42,345 bases of DNA from Myxococcales bacterium (GTDB lineage: Bacteria; Myxococcota_A; Bradymonadia; UBA7976; UBA1532). Positions within the stretch are counted from its first letter, which is position 1. Each line of letters begins with the position of its first letter. Positions 1 to 8,589 of the stretch are shown piece by piece. Made by a program: the position numbers and the translations under genes. The DNA is taken from positions 1-42,345 of the forward strand of contig JACKDP010000016.1 of assembly GCA_020633435.1 (NCBI GenBank), in the 5' to 3' direction. The notes below the pieces were generated by a model. The model made no database searches. It saw nothing but the letters and a program-made list of their open reading frames with translations, and had not been told where the DNA came from.

Positions 1-53
1 GGGGGGGGGGGGGGGGGGGCGGGGGGGGCGGGGGGGGGGGGGGGGGCGGCCGG
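1..53. repeat. Poly-G tract coding for Pro/Ala on the minus strand
   Basis: Nearly all G on the plus strand, interrupted by single C bases at 20, 29, 47 and 50. All four fall on the first codon position of the minus-strand flavodoxin frame, so each changes a CCC Pro codon to GCC Ala. This phase agreement favours a real Pro/Ala-rich coding tract over a purely artefactual poly-G end, although the exact length is not trustworthy. Confidence 0.7.
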
Positions 54-683
54 CGCGCGCTGGGGCTCGGCCGGCCACGGGGGCTGCTCGTCCGGCCACC
101 GGGCCTGCTCATCGGGCCACTGGGCCGGCTCGGCGGGCCACTGGGCCTGCTCGGCGGGCCAGGCGGGGGCCTCGGGCTCCCAGGCCGGCTCGGGCTCCCA
201 GGCCGCGGCGGCGGGCGCCGCGGCGGAAACCGCTGAGAAGTCCATGTGTTGCAGGAGCTGGAGCACCTGCCCGAGCCAGCCGTTGAAGACCCCCTCGAAG
301 TCCACATCGCAGTCGACGCGGGCCAGGAGGCGCTGGCCGCCCAGCTCCCCGAGGCGGCGGTCGAAGTCTTTGGCGCACTGGCAGAACTTCGGGTAGCTGG
401 AGTCGCCCAGGCCGAGGACGGCGTAGCGCAGGTGGCCGAGGGCAGGGCCGCCGGCCATGAGGGCGTCGTGCAGCTCGGCGGCGTTGGAGGGGGGCTCCCC
501 GTCGCCGAAGGTGCTGGTGATGACGAGCAGCGTGTGGCAGCCGGCGAGGGCGTCCACCTCGACGTCGGCCATGTCGAGGACCTCGGCGGCGAGGCCCTGC
601 CCCTGGATGGCCTCGCCCGTGCGCTCGGCGAGATCCTGGGAGTTGTACGTCTCGGTGCCGAAGAGGACGTGGATCGGGGTCAC
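1..683 (-). CDS. Flavodoxin-domain protein, C-terminus cut by window edge
   Basis: The N-terminal ~150 residues form an FMN-binding flavodoxin domain of the sulfite reductase/cytochrome P450 reductase type. Visible motifs are the phosphate loop FGTETYNSQDLA near residue 8, TSTFGDGEPPSNAAEL near residue 63, and YAVLGLGDSSYPKFC near residue 94. It should carry electrons between a flavin or ferredoxin reductase and an acceptor; the partner is not visible. After the domain comes a Trp/Pro/Glu/Gln-rich stretch of about seven-residue repeats (WPAEQAQ, WPDEQAR), then an almost pure Pro/Ala tract that runs off the window. Whether FAD/NADPH domains follow is unknown. The start is GTG at 683, chosen because it sits just before the first beta strand (TPIHVLFGTE). 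The MAPEG gene lies 64 bp upstream on the same strand. No stop is seen, so the gene is partial. Confidence 0.85.
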   Translation of the reverse strand, partial: MTPIHVLFGTETYNSQDLAERTGEAIQGQGLAAEVLDMADVEVDALAGCHTLLVITSTFGDGEPPSNAAELHDALMAGGPALGHLRYAVLGLGDSSYPKFCQCAKDFDRRLGELGGQRLLARVDCDVDFEGVFNGWLGQVLQLLQHMDFSAVSAAAPAAAAWEPEPAWEPEAPAWPAEQAQWPAEPAQWPDEQARWPDEQPPWPAEPQRAPAAPPPPPAPPAPPPPP

Positions 684-747
684 GGGTCCATCTCGTCTGG
701 TCAGCGCGCCCAGGATATCGCCAGCCGGCGGCCGGCGGCCAGCCTCG

Positions 748-1164
748 TCAGCCCAGGCCGATGACGGCCAGCTTCACGGCCCAGTAGCCCTGGATGCCGA
801 CCTGCACGAGGAAGGCGGTGAAGCGGAGGCTGACGGCGGGCACGCTGGTGGAGGTGATGTGGATGGCGGACTGGGCCACGCGAGCGCCGAGGGCGACGAG
901 GGCGAGGCCGTCAGTGACGTCGCCGTGGCCGCTGACGTGGGCCACGAGGATGAAGGCCCCGAACATGGGCAGGTTCTCGTAGCAGTTGGCGTGGGCCCGC
1001 AGCAGGCGCTGCTCGGCCGGGCCGCCGCCGTCGCCCGTGGGCTTGAAGCCGTTGGCCGCCCGGCGCCCGAGGAGGGTGAGGGTGGACCGCTGGACGACGA
1101 TGACGCCGAGCAGCAACAGCATCCAGGAGGCGTAGCCCAGCAGGGCCAGCAGAGAGGGGGTCAT
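748..1164 (-). CDS. MAPEG family membrane protein
   Basis: A 138-residue integral membrane protein of the MAPEG family (membrane-associated proteins in eicosanoid and glutathione metabolism), whose bacterial members include glutathione-transferase-like enzymes. An N-terminal membrane segment (LLALLGYASWMLLLLGVIVV) is followed by the family hallmark region RLLRAHANCYENLPMFGAF near residues 53-71, where the Glu-Asn pair and the preceding Arg/His are typical. Two further hydrophobic segments follow, ending FLVQVGIQGYWAVKLAVIGLG. The length is normal for the family. The start is ATG at 1164. The gene lies upstream of the flavodoxin gene on the same strand (64 bp gap) and is divergent from the lipoprotein gene at 1226. 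The substrate cannot be read from the sequence. Confidence 0.85.
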   Translation of the reverse strand: MTPSLLALLGYASWMLLLLGVIVVQRSTLTLLGRRAANGFKPTGDGGGPAEQRLLRAHANCYENLPMFGAFILVAHVSGHGDVTDGLALVALGARVAQSAIHITSTSVPAVSLRFTAFLVQVGIQGYWAVKLAVIGLG

Positions 1165-1206
1165 GGTGCGCTCCAGGGCGAGGTTGCGGCGGCCGCGGGG
1201 CCGCGA

Positions 1207-1228
1207 CATGGGGTACCATGGCCCCATG
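1207..1228. promoter_or_regulatory. Inverted repeat over a lipoprotein start
   Basis: Arms CATGGGG (1207-1213) and CCCCATG (1222-1228) are separated by 8 nt, and the right arm contains the ATG start of the downstream lipoprotein. It lies in the 61-bp gap between divergent genes. It could be an operator or an RNA hairpin hiding the start codon; chance is also possible. Confidence 0.3.
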
Positions 1229-2343
1229 CGATGGTCGACTCCACTGCTTTGTCTGGTGGCCGGTTGCGCCGGGGTGGACGCCCCGGGCGCCGACGACGCG
1301 GGCGGCCAGGACGCCCTGCGGGTGCGCGTGGGCCTGGAGATGGGGCCGCCGGACGCCGCGCCCGACGCCCGGCCGGCCCAGGTGCCGGACGCCGCGCCGC
1401 CGGACGCCGCGGGTCGGGGACGCGATGACGGCGCCGCCACCCGACGCCGCGCCGCCCGCGCGCGACGGGCCGCGCCGGTGGACGCGGGGCGCCCCGGCGA
1501 CGACGCGCGCCCGACGCGGCGCCCCCCGACGCCCGGGTGGACTGCCGCGCCGAGACGTGCAACGGCGCCGACGATGACTGCGACGGGCGGGTGGACGAGG
1601 AGCCCGTCTGCGGCGAGCTCATCGAGCGGCGCTGCACGCTCACCCTGGGCTGGGCCGACAACAACCGCGGGCCCCTGGGCGCGAGCGCCACCTGGAGCAC
1701 CTGCCCCCCCGAGATCCGGCAGATGGGGGGCGATGTGCGCTGCACGAGCACGCGCCGCGACGGCGCCTTCGTCCGCCTGGATCTGGACGGCGACGTCGAC
1801 GGCAACGACCTGCTCGCGTTCTCTTTGCGCTGTGAAGACGCGGACTTCGCCGAGGCGGCCCGGTGGATCCAGGGGCACTGCGCCGTCTTCCTGGGGCACG
1901 CCGACAACAACCAGGGGGCCGCGGAGGGCTCGCCGGTGTGGGGGGCCTGCCCGGGGGTCAGCAGCTCGGCCGCGGTGCCCCGCTGCACGTCGTCGGGCTT
2001 CGATGGCAACTTCCGCGCGATGCAGCTCGCCGGCGACGTGGACGAGAACGACGACCTGGGCCTGGCGTGGATCTGCCGCGATGACGAGCAGCCGGCGCGG
2101 GCGGCGGCGGCGCAGGCGTCGGCCGAGGTCCAGCTCGCGTGGTCGGCGGGCAACCAGGGGCCGGGCGACGGGGCGCCGACGTGGGGCTTCGACTGCCCCG
2201 GGTCGCGGCGCCTGCAGGTCGGCCGGGTGAGCTTCCCGCAGGCCTGCACCTCGACGCGGGGGGACGGCCTCTTCCACCGGCTCGATCTGGGTCAGGACGT
2301 CGACGACAACGACGACCTGGGCGTCGCCCTCAAGGGGCGGTAG
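1226..2343 (+). CDS. MopE-motif lipoprotein with three Asp-rich repeats; apparent frameshifts in linker
   Basis: The N-terminus (MRWSTPLLCLVAGC) is a lipoprotein signal peptide with lipobox LVAGC. A Pro-Asp-Ala-rich linker follows, and then the motif CNGADDDCDGRVDE, which matches the putative metal-binding motif of the MopE family. Next come three ~75-residue repeats (from about 1635, 1875 and 2130), each with W..C, RC.S or ACTS, an FxxLxL element and an Asp-rich DVDxND turn; Ca2+ or another metal is a likely ligand. The signal peptide and the repeat region are in different frames. PDAAPP-type sequence moves between three frames near 1410, 1472 and 1509, each beside a short G or C run, so the simplest reading is one intact gene with small assembly indels. 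The clean downstream frame is 1537-2343. It converges on the MscS gene with a 14-bp overlap. Confidence 0.65.
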
Positions 2344-5254
2344 GCGGCGTCGTGCCCGGGCCGGGCGGGGCCGTCGGCGGCGCCACGGCGGGCGGCGCGG
2401 CGGTGCGGTTCGGGGCGTCCTTCAGGTGCACCGTCTGGATGGGGAACGGGATCTCGATGCCGTCCTGGCGGAAGCGCTGGTCCACGGCCATGTAGAGGTC
2501 GGAGAGCAGGCCCGGCAGGGTGCGCAGGCGGCGCGTCCAGATGTGCAGCACCAGGTCGATGTTGGAGGGGCCGAAGCCGCTCATCTCGGCGCGGGGCGGC
2601 GGCCAGCTCAGGACGTCGGGGTGCTGGCGCGCGACGTCGAGCAGCGCGCGGGTGGCCAGGCCCAGGTCGGTGCCGTAGGCGACGCCCACCCGCACCTGCG
2701 CCCGCAGCCGCTCGCTCTGGCCCAGCGTCCAGTTCACCACCCGGCCGACGACGAACTCGGAGTTGGGGACGACCACCGTCACGGCGTCGCGCGTCTCGAT
2801 GGTGGTGGCGCGGGCGCGGATCTCCTTGACCTCGCCCACCATGTCGCCCACCTGGATGAAGTCGCCGCGGCGGTAGGGGCGCTCCAGCAAGATGATGAAA
2901 CCACTGATGAAGTTGGACGCGATGTTCTGCAGGCCGAAGCCGATGCCGATGCCGAGCACACCGAAGATGGCGGCCATCGCGGTGAGGGGGATGCCGGCCG
3001 CGGAGAGGCCGAAGATGATGCCCAGCAGCACCACGAGGTAGCGCGCGAGGGTGCCGACGACGTCGCGCAGGCCCTGGTCGACGGCGAAGTGCTCCATGAG
3101 GCCGTCGGCCAGGAACGTCTGGAAGAGGCGGGACAGCCAGATGGCGCCCACGAACCAGACGCCGATGCTCAGGATGGAGAAGAGCGAGACGGGGTTGTCG
3201 GCCACCGTCAGCAGCGGGTGCGTCATCCAGGCGAGCCAGGACGACCACTCGACGGGCAGGCTCCAGACGTGCTGGGCCGTGAGGGCGGCCGCGAAGAACC
3301 ACAGGGCGGAGGCCGAGCCCAGGTAGATGAGCAGGGCCAGGTTGCCGCGGATACGCTCCCAGCGACCGGCCCAGCCGGGCTTGACCTCGCCGCGGGCGGG
3401 CGGGGTCCCGGCCTGCTCGGGCTGGGCCGGGGGGCGCGCGAGGCGGTGGGTGACGCGGCCGATCCAGCGCGTCGCGTAGAGCAGGACGAAGACCAGGACC
3501 GCCGAGATCAGGACCCGCAGGGCATACCAGCCGACGGTGCGGCTGCGGCGCACCTGCCGGTCGAGGTGGTAGCGGGCGATGGCGGCGGTGCGGGCCTCGG
3601 AGGCCAGCGTGCGGCCCTCGCTGAGGCAGAGGTCGGCCAGCTCGCTGTAGATGGTCAGCAGGCGGGTGCGGCGCTTCTCCTGGTCGGCCTCGAGGGCCGC
3701 GCGGGACTCGGCGCGGGCGCGAGCGTCGCGCCAGCCGTCGCAGCGCAGGTCCAGGTCGGCCTTGCGCGCCTCGTTGGCCTGGGGAGAGAGGGCCTCGGCG
3801 TAGCGGTTCAGCTCGGTCGGCGGGGGCTCGCCGTCGATGACGGCGCCCAGGTGCACGGCGACGGCGTGGCGGAACTCGGCGCGCTCGACCCGCATGCGCT
3901 CGGCGGCCAGGCGCTCGGTCAGCAGCACGCGCTCCATGCGGTAGAGCCGGCCGACGCTCAGCGACTCCTCGCCGCTGTCCTCCAGCTCTTCGCCGGGGGG
4001 CAGCTCGTCGATGGCCTGCTGGATCTTCTCGACCGCCGCCTTGCGCTGGGCGCGGGCCTCGTCGAGGCGCTTCTGGTACTCCTCGACGTCGGTCGGGCTG
4101 ATCCGCAGCGCCGCCAGGGCCTTGCGCCACTGCTGGTCCAGATCGTCGGCGGTGCGCTCGGCCGTGCGCAGCTCGACGCCATGCCAGGCCGTCCGGGCGG
4201 TGTGGGCCTGGCGGCGGGCGTTGAGGAGGGGCGGGCGCAGGCCGGTGAGCTCTCGGCGCAGGCGGCTGACCTCCTCGCGCAGCGTGCGGGTGCGGGCGAT
4301 GGACTCCAGGAACGCGGCCTGGGGCTCGTAGCGGATGAGGCGGCCGCGGCGGCGCTCCTCCAGCTCGCCGTCGTCCTCCTCCAGCGCGTCCAGCTCCCGA
4401 TCCTGCTGGGCGCGCTGCCGCGCCAGCATCACGGCCTGCCGGGCCTGGCTGGCCATGCGCGCCTGGCGCTCGACGTCCTGCAGCGACCAGAAGCCCTCCG
4501 GGGGCGGCTTCTCCTCCGCCGGGTTCTCCATCGACTCGATGAGGCTCGTCACGGCCAGCAGGGCCTGGGCGAGCTGGGCGCGCTCCTCGCGGTGGTGGTG
4601 GAGCAGCAGGTCGAACCGCCGGCGCAGGGCGTCGGTCAGGTCGACGATCTCGTCGATGGCCCGCACCTCCTCGGGGTGGATGCCGGGGGCCAGCCAGGCC
4701 TCCTTGAGCCCGTCCTCGTCGGTGAGCTCGAGGAGGGGCAGCAGGACGACGGGGGGCTCCGTCTCCGGGGCGGCCTCGGGCACCGAGGGCGGGGCGTCGC
4801 CGGGCGCGGTGGGGGGCGCGTCGTTGCCCGCGCTCGGGGGGGCGTCCTTGCCGGCGCTCGGGGGGGCGGCGTCGCTGTCGGGGGCGGCGGGCGCCTCGCC
4901 GGTGCCCGGCGCCTCGGGCGGCGGGGTCTCGGGCGCCGCGTCCCAGACGCGCTCCTCGTCCGTCGGCGGGGCCTCGCGTACCAGCTCCGCGCGCTGGTCC
5001 AGCAGGGCCTCGCGCTTCTCGGCCAGGGTCGTCTGCCGGTCCTGCCACGTCCGCTCGTCCTGGGCGCGCAGGCCCAGGTCGCGCTGCTGCTCCTGCAGGC
5101 GCTTGCGCTCCTTCGTGAGCGCGTCCTTGTCGCTGGCCGTGCCGATGGCTGCGCCGCCGAACGCCTCCTCCGCGTTGCCCCCCAGGGGCACCGGGATCTG
5201 GGCCCAGGCGACCCAGGGGAGCACGACGCCCAGGAGGGCCAGGCGGCGGATCAT
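2330..5254 (-). CDS. Large MscS-family mechanosensitive channel with long periplasmic coiled-coil domain
   Basis: A 974-residue protein of the large MscK/KefA-like type. A signal peptide (MIRRLALLGVVLPWVAWAQ) is followed by about 530 residues rich in Glu, Arg and Ala that look coiled-coil, with a Pro/Ala/Asp-rich insert near residues 110-165. The membrane part starts near residue 560 with several helices. The pore-lining helix and MscS beta domain are clear near residues 745-830: FGVLGIGIGFGLQNIASNF, then ERPYRRGDFIQVG and VVVPNSEFV. The alpha/beta domain ends near 930, with a Pro/Thr-rich tail. It probably opens under membrane tension on osmotic downshift. The start is ATG 5254, with GGGAGG upstream inside the end of hflC (the stop is 3 bp away), so it is likely the third gene of an hflK-hflC-mscS operon. 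Confidence 0.9.
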   Translation of the reverse strand: MIRRLALLGVVLPWVAWAQIPVPLGGNAEEAFGGAAIGTASDKDALTKERKRLQEQQRDLGLRAQDERTWQDRQTTLAEKREALLDQRAELVREAPPTDEERVWDAAPETPPPEAPGTGEAPAAPDSDAAPPSAGKDAPPSAGNDAPPTAPGDAPPSVPEAAPETEPPVVLLPLLELTDEDGLKEAWLAPGIHPEEVRAIDEIVDLTDALRRRFDLLLHHHREERAQLAQALLAVTSLIESMENPAEEKPPPEGFWSLQDVERQARMASQARQAVMLARQRAQQDRELDALEEDDGELEERRRGRLIRYEPQAAFLESIARTRTLREEVSRLRRELTGLRPPLLNARRQAHTARTAWHGVELRTAERTADDLDQQWRKALAALRISPTDVEEYQKRLDEARAQRKAAVEKIQQAIDELPPGEELEDSGEESLSVGRLYRMERVLLTERLAAERMRVERAEFRHAVAVHLGAVIDGEPPPTELNRYAEALSPQANEARKADLDLRCDGWRDARARAESRAALEADQEKRRTRLLTIYSELADLCLSEGRTLASEARTAAIARYHLDRQVRRSRTVGWYALRVLISAVLVFVLLYATRWIGRVTHRLARPPAQPEQAGTPPARGEVKPGWAGRWERIRGNLALLIYLGSASALWFFAAALTAQHVWSLPVEWSSWLAWMTHPLLTVADNPVSLFSILSIGVWFVGAIWLSRLFQTFLADGLMEHFAVDQGLRDVVGTLARYLVVLLGIIFGLSAAGIPLTAMAAIFGVLGIGIGFGLQNIASNFISGFIILLERPYRRGDFIQVGDMVGEVKEIRARATTIETRDAVTVVVPNSEFVVGRVVNWTLGQSERLRAQVRVGVAYGTDLGLATRALLDVARQHPDVLSWPPPRAEMSGFGPSNIDLVLHIWTRRLRTLPGLLSDLYMAVDQRFRQDGIEIPFPIQTVHLKDAPNRTAAPPAVAPPTAPPGPGTTPPTAP

Positions 5255-5257
5255 CGG

Positions 5258-6460
5258 TCAGGGACCTCCCGCGGGCTGGTCGGGCTCGACGGGGGCGGGC
5301 AGGGCCGGCGGCGCCGGCGCGGGCAGGGCAGGCGGCGGGGCCACTTCGACGGGCGGGGGCGGTAGCGGCGCCTCGCCGCCGGCCGGGGCCTCGCCGTGGG
5401 CCTTCCCGAGGGCCTCGAGGTCCTTGAGGATGCTCTGCACTTCCTGGAGCCGACGGTCGCGCTCGGGCCCCTGGATGCCGGGCCCGCCGCGATCCTGCAG
5501 ATAGCGGAAGTACTCGCCATCCAACGAGAAAACGGGGCGGAGGCCGGGCTTGATCGACGTCCGGTAGCTCGCGAGCGTCTGGTAGAACGAGTAGAACTCG
5601 CCGTCCACGTTGAAGGCCCGTGCGTAGATGCGCGCCGCCACGGCGTCGCCCTCGCCCTCGATCTCCTGGGCGCGCCGCTCGGCCGTGGAGCGGATGATGC
5701 GCAGCTTGCGCTCCATCTCACCGGCGATGCGGGCGCTGAGGCCGCGGCCCTGGGAGCGGTACTTCTCGGCGATCTTGTTCCGCTCCGAGATCATCCGGCC
5801 GTAGATCGTCTGGCGGACGTCCTCGATGTAGTTGAGCCGCTTGATGCGCACGTCGAGGAGCTCGATGCCGTACTCATCTCGGATGATGGCCTTGGAGCGA
5901 TCCGTGATGGTCTGCTGCATCTCTTCGCGGCCGCTCTGGATGCGGTAGAGCAGGTCGTCCTCCGACTCGTTCTCGTCGGGGGCCATGGCGTCGTCCTCGG
6001 TGTGGGAGGACTCGGCCTGCAGCCGCTCGACGATCTTGCCGGCTTTGTCGGAGCGCACGATCTCGATGAGGATGTTCTCCGTCACGGCCTGGCGGACGGC
6101 GGAGTCGATGATGTCGTCGAGGCGGGCCTGAGCGCCGCGGACGTCGCCGACGGACTCCAGGAACTTGCGGGGCTCGACGATGCGCCACCGGGCCGTGGAG
6201 TCCACCTCGATGAACTTCTTGTCCTTGGTGGGGATCTCGCTCTTCTGGCCGTCCCAGCGCACGAGCCGCTTCTCGAAGAAGTGGGTCGTCTGCCAGGGGA
6301 GCTTGAACTTGATGCCCGCCTCCGTCTCGGTGGCGATGGGCTTGCCGAACTCGGTGATGACGGCCTGCTCCGTCTCATCCACCACGAAGAACGACTGCGT
6401 GGCGAACCAGATGGCCAGGACGGCGACGATGAAGAGGGTGATCTGGCGCGCCGGGCTCAC
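5258..6460 (-). CDS. hflC: HflC, SPFH-family modulator of FtsH
   Basis: A 400-residue membrane-anchored SPFH/prohibitin-like protein. One N-terminal membrane helix (ITLFIVAVLAIWFATQSFFV) is followed by the SPFH domain with the HflC signature VDETEQAVITEFGKP and FEKRLVRWDG. A long helical region comes next (YGRMISERNKIAEKYRSQG, then ERRAQEIEGEGDAVAARIYA), which is the HflC assembly and coiled-coil part. A Pro/Ala-rich tail of about 60 residues at the C-terminus is longer than usual. In E. coli HflK and HflC form a cage that holds and tunes the FtsH protease. The start is GTG 6460, overlapping the hflK stop (GTGA), so the two are translationally coupled. mscS follows 3 bp downstream. Confidence 0.95.
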   Translation of the reverse strand: MSPARQITLFIVAVLAIWFATQSFFVVDETEQAVITEFGKPIATETEAGIKFKLPWQTTHFFEKRLVRWDGQKSEIPTKDKKFIEVDSTARWRIVEPRKFLESVGDVRGAQARLDDIIDSAVRQAVTENILIEIVRSDKAGKIVERLQAESSHTEDDAMAPDENESEDDLLYRIQSGREEMQQTITDRSKAIIRDEYGIELLDVRIKRLNYIEDVRQTIYGRMISERNKIAEKYRSQGRGLSARIAGEMERKLRIIRSTAERRAQEIEGEGDAVAARIYARAFNVDGEFYSFYQTLASYRTSIKPGLRPVFSLDGEYFRYLQDRGGPGIQGPERDRRLQEVQSILKDLEALGKAHGEAPAGGEAPLPPPPVEVAPPPALPAPAPPALPAPVEPDQPAGGP

Positions 6461-7527
6461 TTGCCACCCCCCTGGATCGGCAGCCCGGCCGCCGGGCGGG
6501 CGCCCACGTCGAAGAAGGGCAGCAGGCCCGCGCCCTTGCCGTCGACCAGGAGCACCTGGTCGAGCCGGGGCAGGACCTCCGCCATCGCCTCCAGGTAGAG
6601 GCGGCGCCGCGTCACGTCGGGGGCGCGCAGGTACTCCTCGTAGATGCGGGTGAACTTCACGGTGTCCCCGAGCGCCTGGTTGACGCGCTGGGACCGGTAG
6701 CCCTCGGCCTCCTGGACGCGGCGCAGGGCCGAGCCCTCGGCCGTCGGCACGAGGCGGTTGAACTCACGCCGGGCCTCGTTGACCAGCTTCTCCTTGTCCT
6801 GGAGAGCCTTGTTCACGTCGTTGAACGCGGCCTGGACCTTCTCGGGGGGGTTCACGTTCTGGAGCTGCAGCGCCACGACGGTGATGCCCGTCTGGTACTG
6901 GTCCATCTTCTGCTGGAGCTGCTCCTTGACCTGGGCCTCCACCTCGGAGCGGCCCACCGTCAGCACCTCGTCCACCGTACGGTCGCCCACCACGCTGCGC
7001 ATGATGGACTCGCTCATGTCGCGCAGCGTCTTCTCGGGCTCCTCGTTGCGAAAGAGGAACGCCTTGGGATCCTTGATGCGGTACTGCACCACCCAGCTCA
7101 TGTCGGCGATGTTCAGATCACCCGTAAGGATCAGAGATTCCTGGGGAAACTTCTGCTCCGAGTAGGTGGTCTGCTTGCCCGGCTCCTTGGTGCGAAAGCC
7201 GAACTCCTCCTTGTGCACCGTGCGCGTCGCGACGCGCTTCACCGTGTCGACGCCGAAGGGCAGCTTCATGTGGAAGCCCGGCTGCACGGTGGCGTGGTAG
7301 CGCCCGAAGCGCAGGACCACGCCCTCCTCCTCCGGCTCGATGCTGTAGCCGGAGGTCACGGCGACCACGAGGAGGAGCACCACCGCGACGACGCCGATGA
7401 CGATCTTCCGGATGCGGCGGGGGTCGAGGTCGAAGCCGCCGGGGCGCCACTCGCCACCCCCGCCACCACCACCACCGCCGCCACCGCCTCCACGAGGGCG
7501 ATCCTCGGCAAAGGGATCCCAGGCCAA
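6457..7527 (-). CDS. hflK: HflK, SPFH-family modulator of FtsH
   Basis: A 356-residue partner of HflC. The N-terminus is a short cytoplasmic MAWDPFAEDRPR segment, then a run of 13 Gly, typical of HflK. A membrane helix (about residues 40-60) and the SPFH domain follow, starting GYSIEPEEEGVVLRFGRY. Other marks are VVQYRIKDP, the QLQNVNPPEKVQAAFNDVNKA element, and EAEGYRSQRVNQALGD. The start is TTG at 7527: no ATG precedes the domain and a strong GAAAGGAG ribosome site lies 5 nt upstream. It is the first gene of the operon with hflC (GTGA overlap) and the MscS-like channel, and is divergent from the lipoprotein gene at 7656. Confidence 0.95.
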   Translation of the reverse strand: MAWDPFAEDRPRGGGGGGGGGGGGGEWRPGGFDLDPRRIRKIVIGVVAVVLLLVVAVTSGYSIEPEEEGVVLRFGRYHATVQPGFHMKLPFGVDTVKRVATRTVHKEEFGFRTKEPGKQTTYSEQKFPQESLILTGDLNIADMSWVVQYRIKDPKAFLFRNEEPEKTLRDMSESIMRSVVGDRTVDEVLTVGRSEVEAQVKEQLQQKMDQYQTGITVVALQLQNVNPPEKVQAAFNDVNKALQDKEKLVNEARREFNRLVPTAEGSALRRVQEAEGYRSQRVNQALGDTVKFTRIYEEYLRAPDVTRRRLYLEAMAEVLPRLDQVLLVDGKGAGLLPFFDVGARPAAGLPIQGGGK

Positions 7528-7655
7528 CTCGGCTCCTTTCGATCAGGGCGTCCGTCGCACGCATCAGAGCGCGCCGCGTGCGCATCACTATGGGCCCGCC
7601 GACCCGGAAGCGAAAGCCCGAGTCTGCGCCACAGATGCCAGCGAGAGGAGACCGG

Positions 7656-8582
7656 GTGCACCAGGAGATGAGTCGGTGGGCGTTTGTCGCCCTGGCCATG
7701 GGGCTCGGCGGCTGCGCCACGCTGCCTCCGCCCGGTCCCGCGCGGGCCCTGTACGTCGACCTGGATCAGCTCGTCGCGGGGCGGGAGCGCACGGACTGGG
7801 TGGTGGATCGGGTGGAGCTGGAGGCCGTCGCCGACGACCTGATGCGCAGCGTCTGCGCCACCCCGCTGGCGGAGCGGGCGCGGCTCGGGGGCTGGCTGGC
7901 GGCGCGGCAGGGCGAGCTGGGGGAGCCCGAGGCGCTCTGGCGCAGCGCGGGTGGCGACCTGGCGCTCGTCCAGCCGGCGCTCCACCTCGCTCGCGTGCGC
8001 AAGCTGCTCGCCCACGGGCAGACCATCGAGGGGGAGTGCCCCTTCTGGCTGCCGCCCACGGAGGACTTCGGCGGCGTGCACGCCGACGCCGACCGCTTCA
8101 TCCTGCAGGCCGAGACGATGGGCGCCTTCCAGCTGGTGCTGGCCGAGGGGGCCGACCCGGCGGTCGGGGGGGCCGGCCTCGTCCGGCTGCTGCCCGGCTA
8201 CGGCCTCAACCACCACCTGACGGTGCTGCTGGGCCTGGAGATGGGCGTCGCCAGCGAGCTGGACCGGGGTGAGGGGGGCGAGGTGCAGCTCACGCCGGGC
8301 TTCGCGGCGGGCGTGCCGCTGGTCCTGCGCGTCCATGTGGGCAGCCTGCGCTGGGACACGGGCGTGAGCCTCACCGGGCGGTCGAAGGATCCCGATTTCT
8401 CCAATCCACGCATGGGGTTGCGCTGGGACCAGTCCATCGGCGTCGCCACGCTGCGGGTCGCCGGCGTGCAGCCCTATGTCATGATCTGGGCGGGGCATGA
8501 GTGGCTGCCCGAGACGGACAGCGCGCCGCGGCTGCACTCCCTGCGGATGGGGTCGCGGGTGGGGATCAGCTGGGATCCGTGA
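7656..8582 (+). CDS. Unknown lipoprotein, predicted envelope protein
   Basis: About 308 residues. The N-terminus reads as a lipoprotein signal peptide ending GLGGC. The GTG at 7656 is preferred over ATG 7668 because AGGAG (7646-7650) is 5 nt from the GTG, while the next AGGAG abuts the ATG with no spacing. The N-terminal half is Ala/Leu/Arg-rich and helical (ARLGGWLAARQGELGEPEAL). The C-terminal ~150 residues show alternating hydrophobic strands (LTVLLGLEMGVASEL, LRVAGVQPYVMIWAGHEW), as in a small outer-membrane beta barrel. I do not recognise a family. It ends 7 bp before the convergent beta-propeller gene. Confidence 0.75.
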   Translation: MHQEMSRWAFVALAMGLGGCATLPPPGPARALYVDLDQLVAGRERTDWVVDRVELEAVADDLMRSVCATPLAERARLGGWLAARQGELGEPEALWRSAGGDLALVQPALHLARVRKLLAHGQTIEGECPFWLPPTEDFGGVHADADRFILQAETMGAFQLVLAEGADPAVGGAGLVRLLPGYGLNHHLTVLLGLEMGVASELDRGEGGEVQLTPGFAAGVPLVLRVHVGSLRWDTGVSLTGRSKDPDFSNPRMGLRWDQSIGVATLRVAGVQPYVMIWAGHEWLPETDSAPRLHSLRMGSRVGISWDP

Positions 8583-8589
8583 GCGCTGG

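Noticed and set aside
1..46. Poly-G as a sequencer dark-cycle artefact
   Set aside because: The C interruptions all fall on the same codon position of the flavodoxin frame, which an artefact would not do, although the tract length remains doubtful.
748..2277. Long minus-strand open frame across the lipoprotein gene
   Set aside because: Only its last part (748-1164) is a real MAPEG protein; the rest is Arg/Pro/Ala-rich antisense sequence without domain signatures.
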